12,860 nucleotides of DNA from Acidimicrobiia bacterium (GTDB lineage: Bacteria > Actinomycetota > Acidimicrobiia > IMCC26256 > PALSA-555): contig JAFMJM010000048.1 in the NCBI GenBank assembly GCA_017853455.1, forward strand, positions 1 through 12,860. Reading direction: 5' to 3'. A program made the translations under genes and the position numbers. The notes under the pieces are model-generated. The model was not told the DNA's origin and did no database searches. It worked only from the letters and a program-made list of their open reading frames with translations. Of the stretch, positions 12,259 through 12,860 are shown piece by piece; position 1 is the stretch's first letter, and each line of letters begins with the position of its first letter.

Positions 12259-12860
12259 TCAACGGGCGACCGTGGTGGTGGTGGCGGGGGCCGTGGTCGC
12301 GGGCGTGGTGGACGGCACGGTCGGGGCCGCCGTGGCCGGGACGGTGGTCGGGGTGGTGGCCGGGACCGTGGAGGTCGACCCGGTGGTCGTGGCGGTCGTC
12401 GCGCCTCCGGAGCCCGGGTAGGCGTTGGACCCCTTCGTCTCGACGACGACCTGCTTGCTGTTGGGCACCGACTGGGCCTCGAGCCGGCACTGGGCGTCCA
12501 GCACGGCGAAGAGGGCGTCGCCGACGAAGTCGGCCCCGTCGGGGGTGAAGTGGATGCCGTCGCCCGTCCGGACCTGGACCTTGCGGCCGCCGACCTCGGC
12601 GTTGGCCGTGTAGGTGCCGTCGGCGTCGTCGAGCAGCGTGCGTCCGTCGACGAAGACGGCGTTCGGGGTGCGGCCCACGACGTCGGCGATCACGTCGGCG
12701 ACGGCGTGCGAGCCGGCGTCCTGGGTGGCGTCCTTCAGGATGGGCGGGCCGAACCACACGAGGGTGCGGTCGGGTCGGGCGACGCGGTCGACGACCGACT
12801 GCACGAGGGCGGTGTACTGCCGCCGCCAGGCGTCGGTGACGGTGACCGGGGTCGAGCCGG
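12259..12860 (-). CDS. C-terminal part of an SGNH/GDSL-family hydrolase with a Thr-rich tail (cut by window edge)
   Basis: The frame is open through the right edge, so the true start and the N-terminal Ser (GDSL) block lie outside; about 199 C-terminal residues are visible. The visible part has TLVWFGPPIL, then VFVDGRTLLDD and the closing catalytic motif DGIHFTPDGADFVGDAL (Asp and His about 12550-12561), as in DUF459-type SGNH esterases/acyltransferases linked to cell-envelope O-acyl groups. The last 45 or so residues are almost only Thr, Ala, Pro, Val and Ser, ending ATTTTVAR, a low-complexity tail typical of actinobacterial extracytoplasmic proteins, with no LPxTG sorting motif. An internal GTG at 12804 is in frame but is not the real start. 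The substrate is unknown. Confidence 0.75.
   Translation of the reverse strand, partial: GSTPVTVTDAWRRQYTALVQSVVDRVARPDRTLVWFGPPILKDATQDAGSHAVADVIADVVGRTPNAVFVDGRTLLDDADGTYTANAEVGGRKVQVRTGDGIHFTPDGADFVGDALFAVLDAQCRLEAQSVPNSKQVVVETKGSNAYPGSGGATTATTTGSTSTVPATTPTTVPATAAPTVPSTTPATTAPATTTTVAR

Overview
The window is GC-rich (roughly 70 percent by eye) bacterial chromosomal DNA, tightly packed, with frequent GTG starts and C/G-ending codons. An F420-type luciferase-like oxidoreductase, signs of leaderless transcription (TAnnnT hexamers 6-7 nt before start codons) and Thr/Pro-rich exported proteins point to an actinobacterium. An Acidimicrobiia-like lineage is my best guess, but nothing here proves the class. 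I see no tRNA, rRNA, insertion sequence, CRISPR array or phage gene.

Layout, left to right. A minus-strand block (1-1998) holds the N-terminus of a single-pass membrane protein cut by the window edge, an F420-dependent LLM oxidoreductase and a GNAT acetyltransferase. Divergent from it, on the plus strand (2055-3065), is an unusual single ORF joining a carboxylesterase-type alpha/beta-hydrolase to a complete thioredoxin domain. It faces selD across a striking 20-bp inverted repeat preceded by four 10-bp tandem repeats (3067-3154). selD (3169-4212, minus) overlaps by 4 nt the end of an exported coiled-coil NlpC/P60 peptidoglycan hydrolase gene (4209-5288). Two more minus-strand genes follow: a thioredoxin-fold protein without CxxC (5472-5957) and a metallo-beta-lactamase-fold hydrolase (6024-6890). 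The latter is divergent, by only 23 bp, from a malyl-CoA/beta-methylmalyl-CoA lyase-like gene (6914-7855), which is followed 9 bp later by a fumarylacetoacetate-hydrolase-family gene (7865-8665). Then come a secreted FN3 plus beta-helix protein (8831-10522, plus), a long acyl-CoA dehydrogenase best matching methylsuccinyl-CoA dehydrogenase (10562-12205, minus), and the C-terminal part of an SGNH hydrolase with a Thr-rich tail (12259 to the right edge, minus).

How the genes work together: the lyase and the long acyl-CoA dehydrogenase are both consistent with the ethylmalonyl-CoA pathway of acetyl-CoA assimilation, in which Mcd oxidises methylsuccinyl-CoA to mesaconyl-CoA and Mcl1 cleaves beta-methylmalyl-CoA to glyoxylate and propionyl-CoA. 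The exported NlpC/P60, beta-helix and SGNH proteins are cell-envelope functions. selD implies selenium use, but no other selenium gene is in view. No gene-free stretch exceeds 300 bases: the two largest gaps, 5289-5471 and 8666-8830, hold a palindrome cluster and nothing recognised, respectively.
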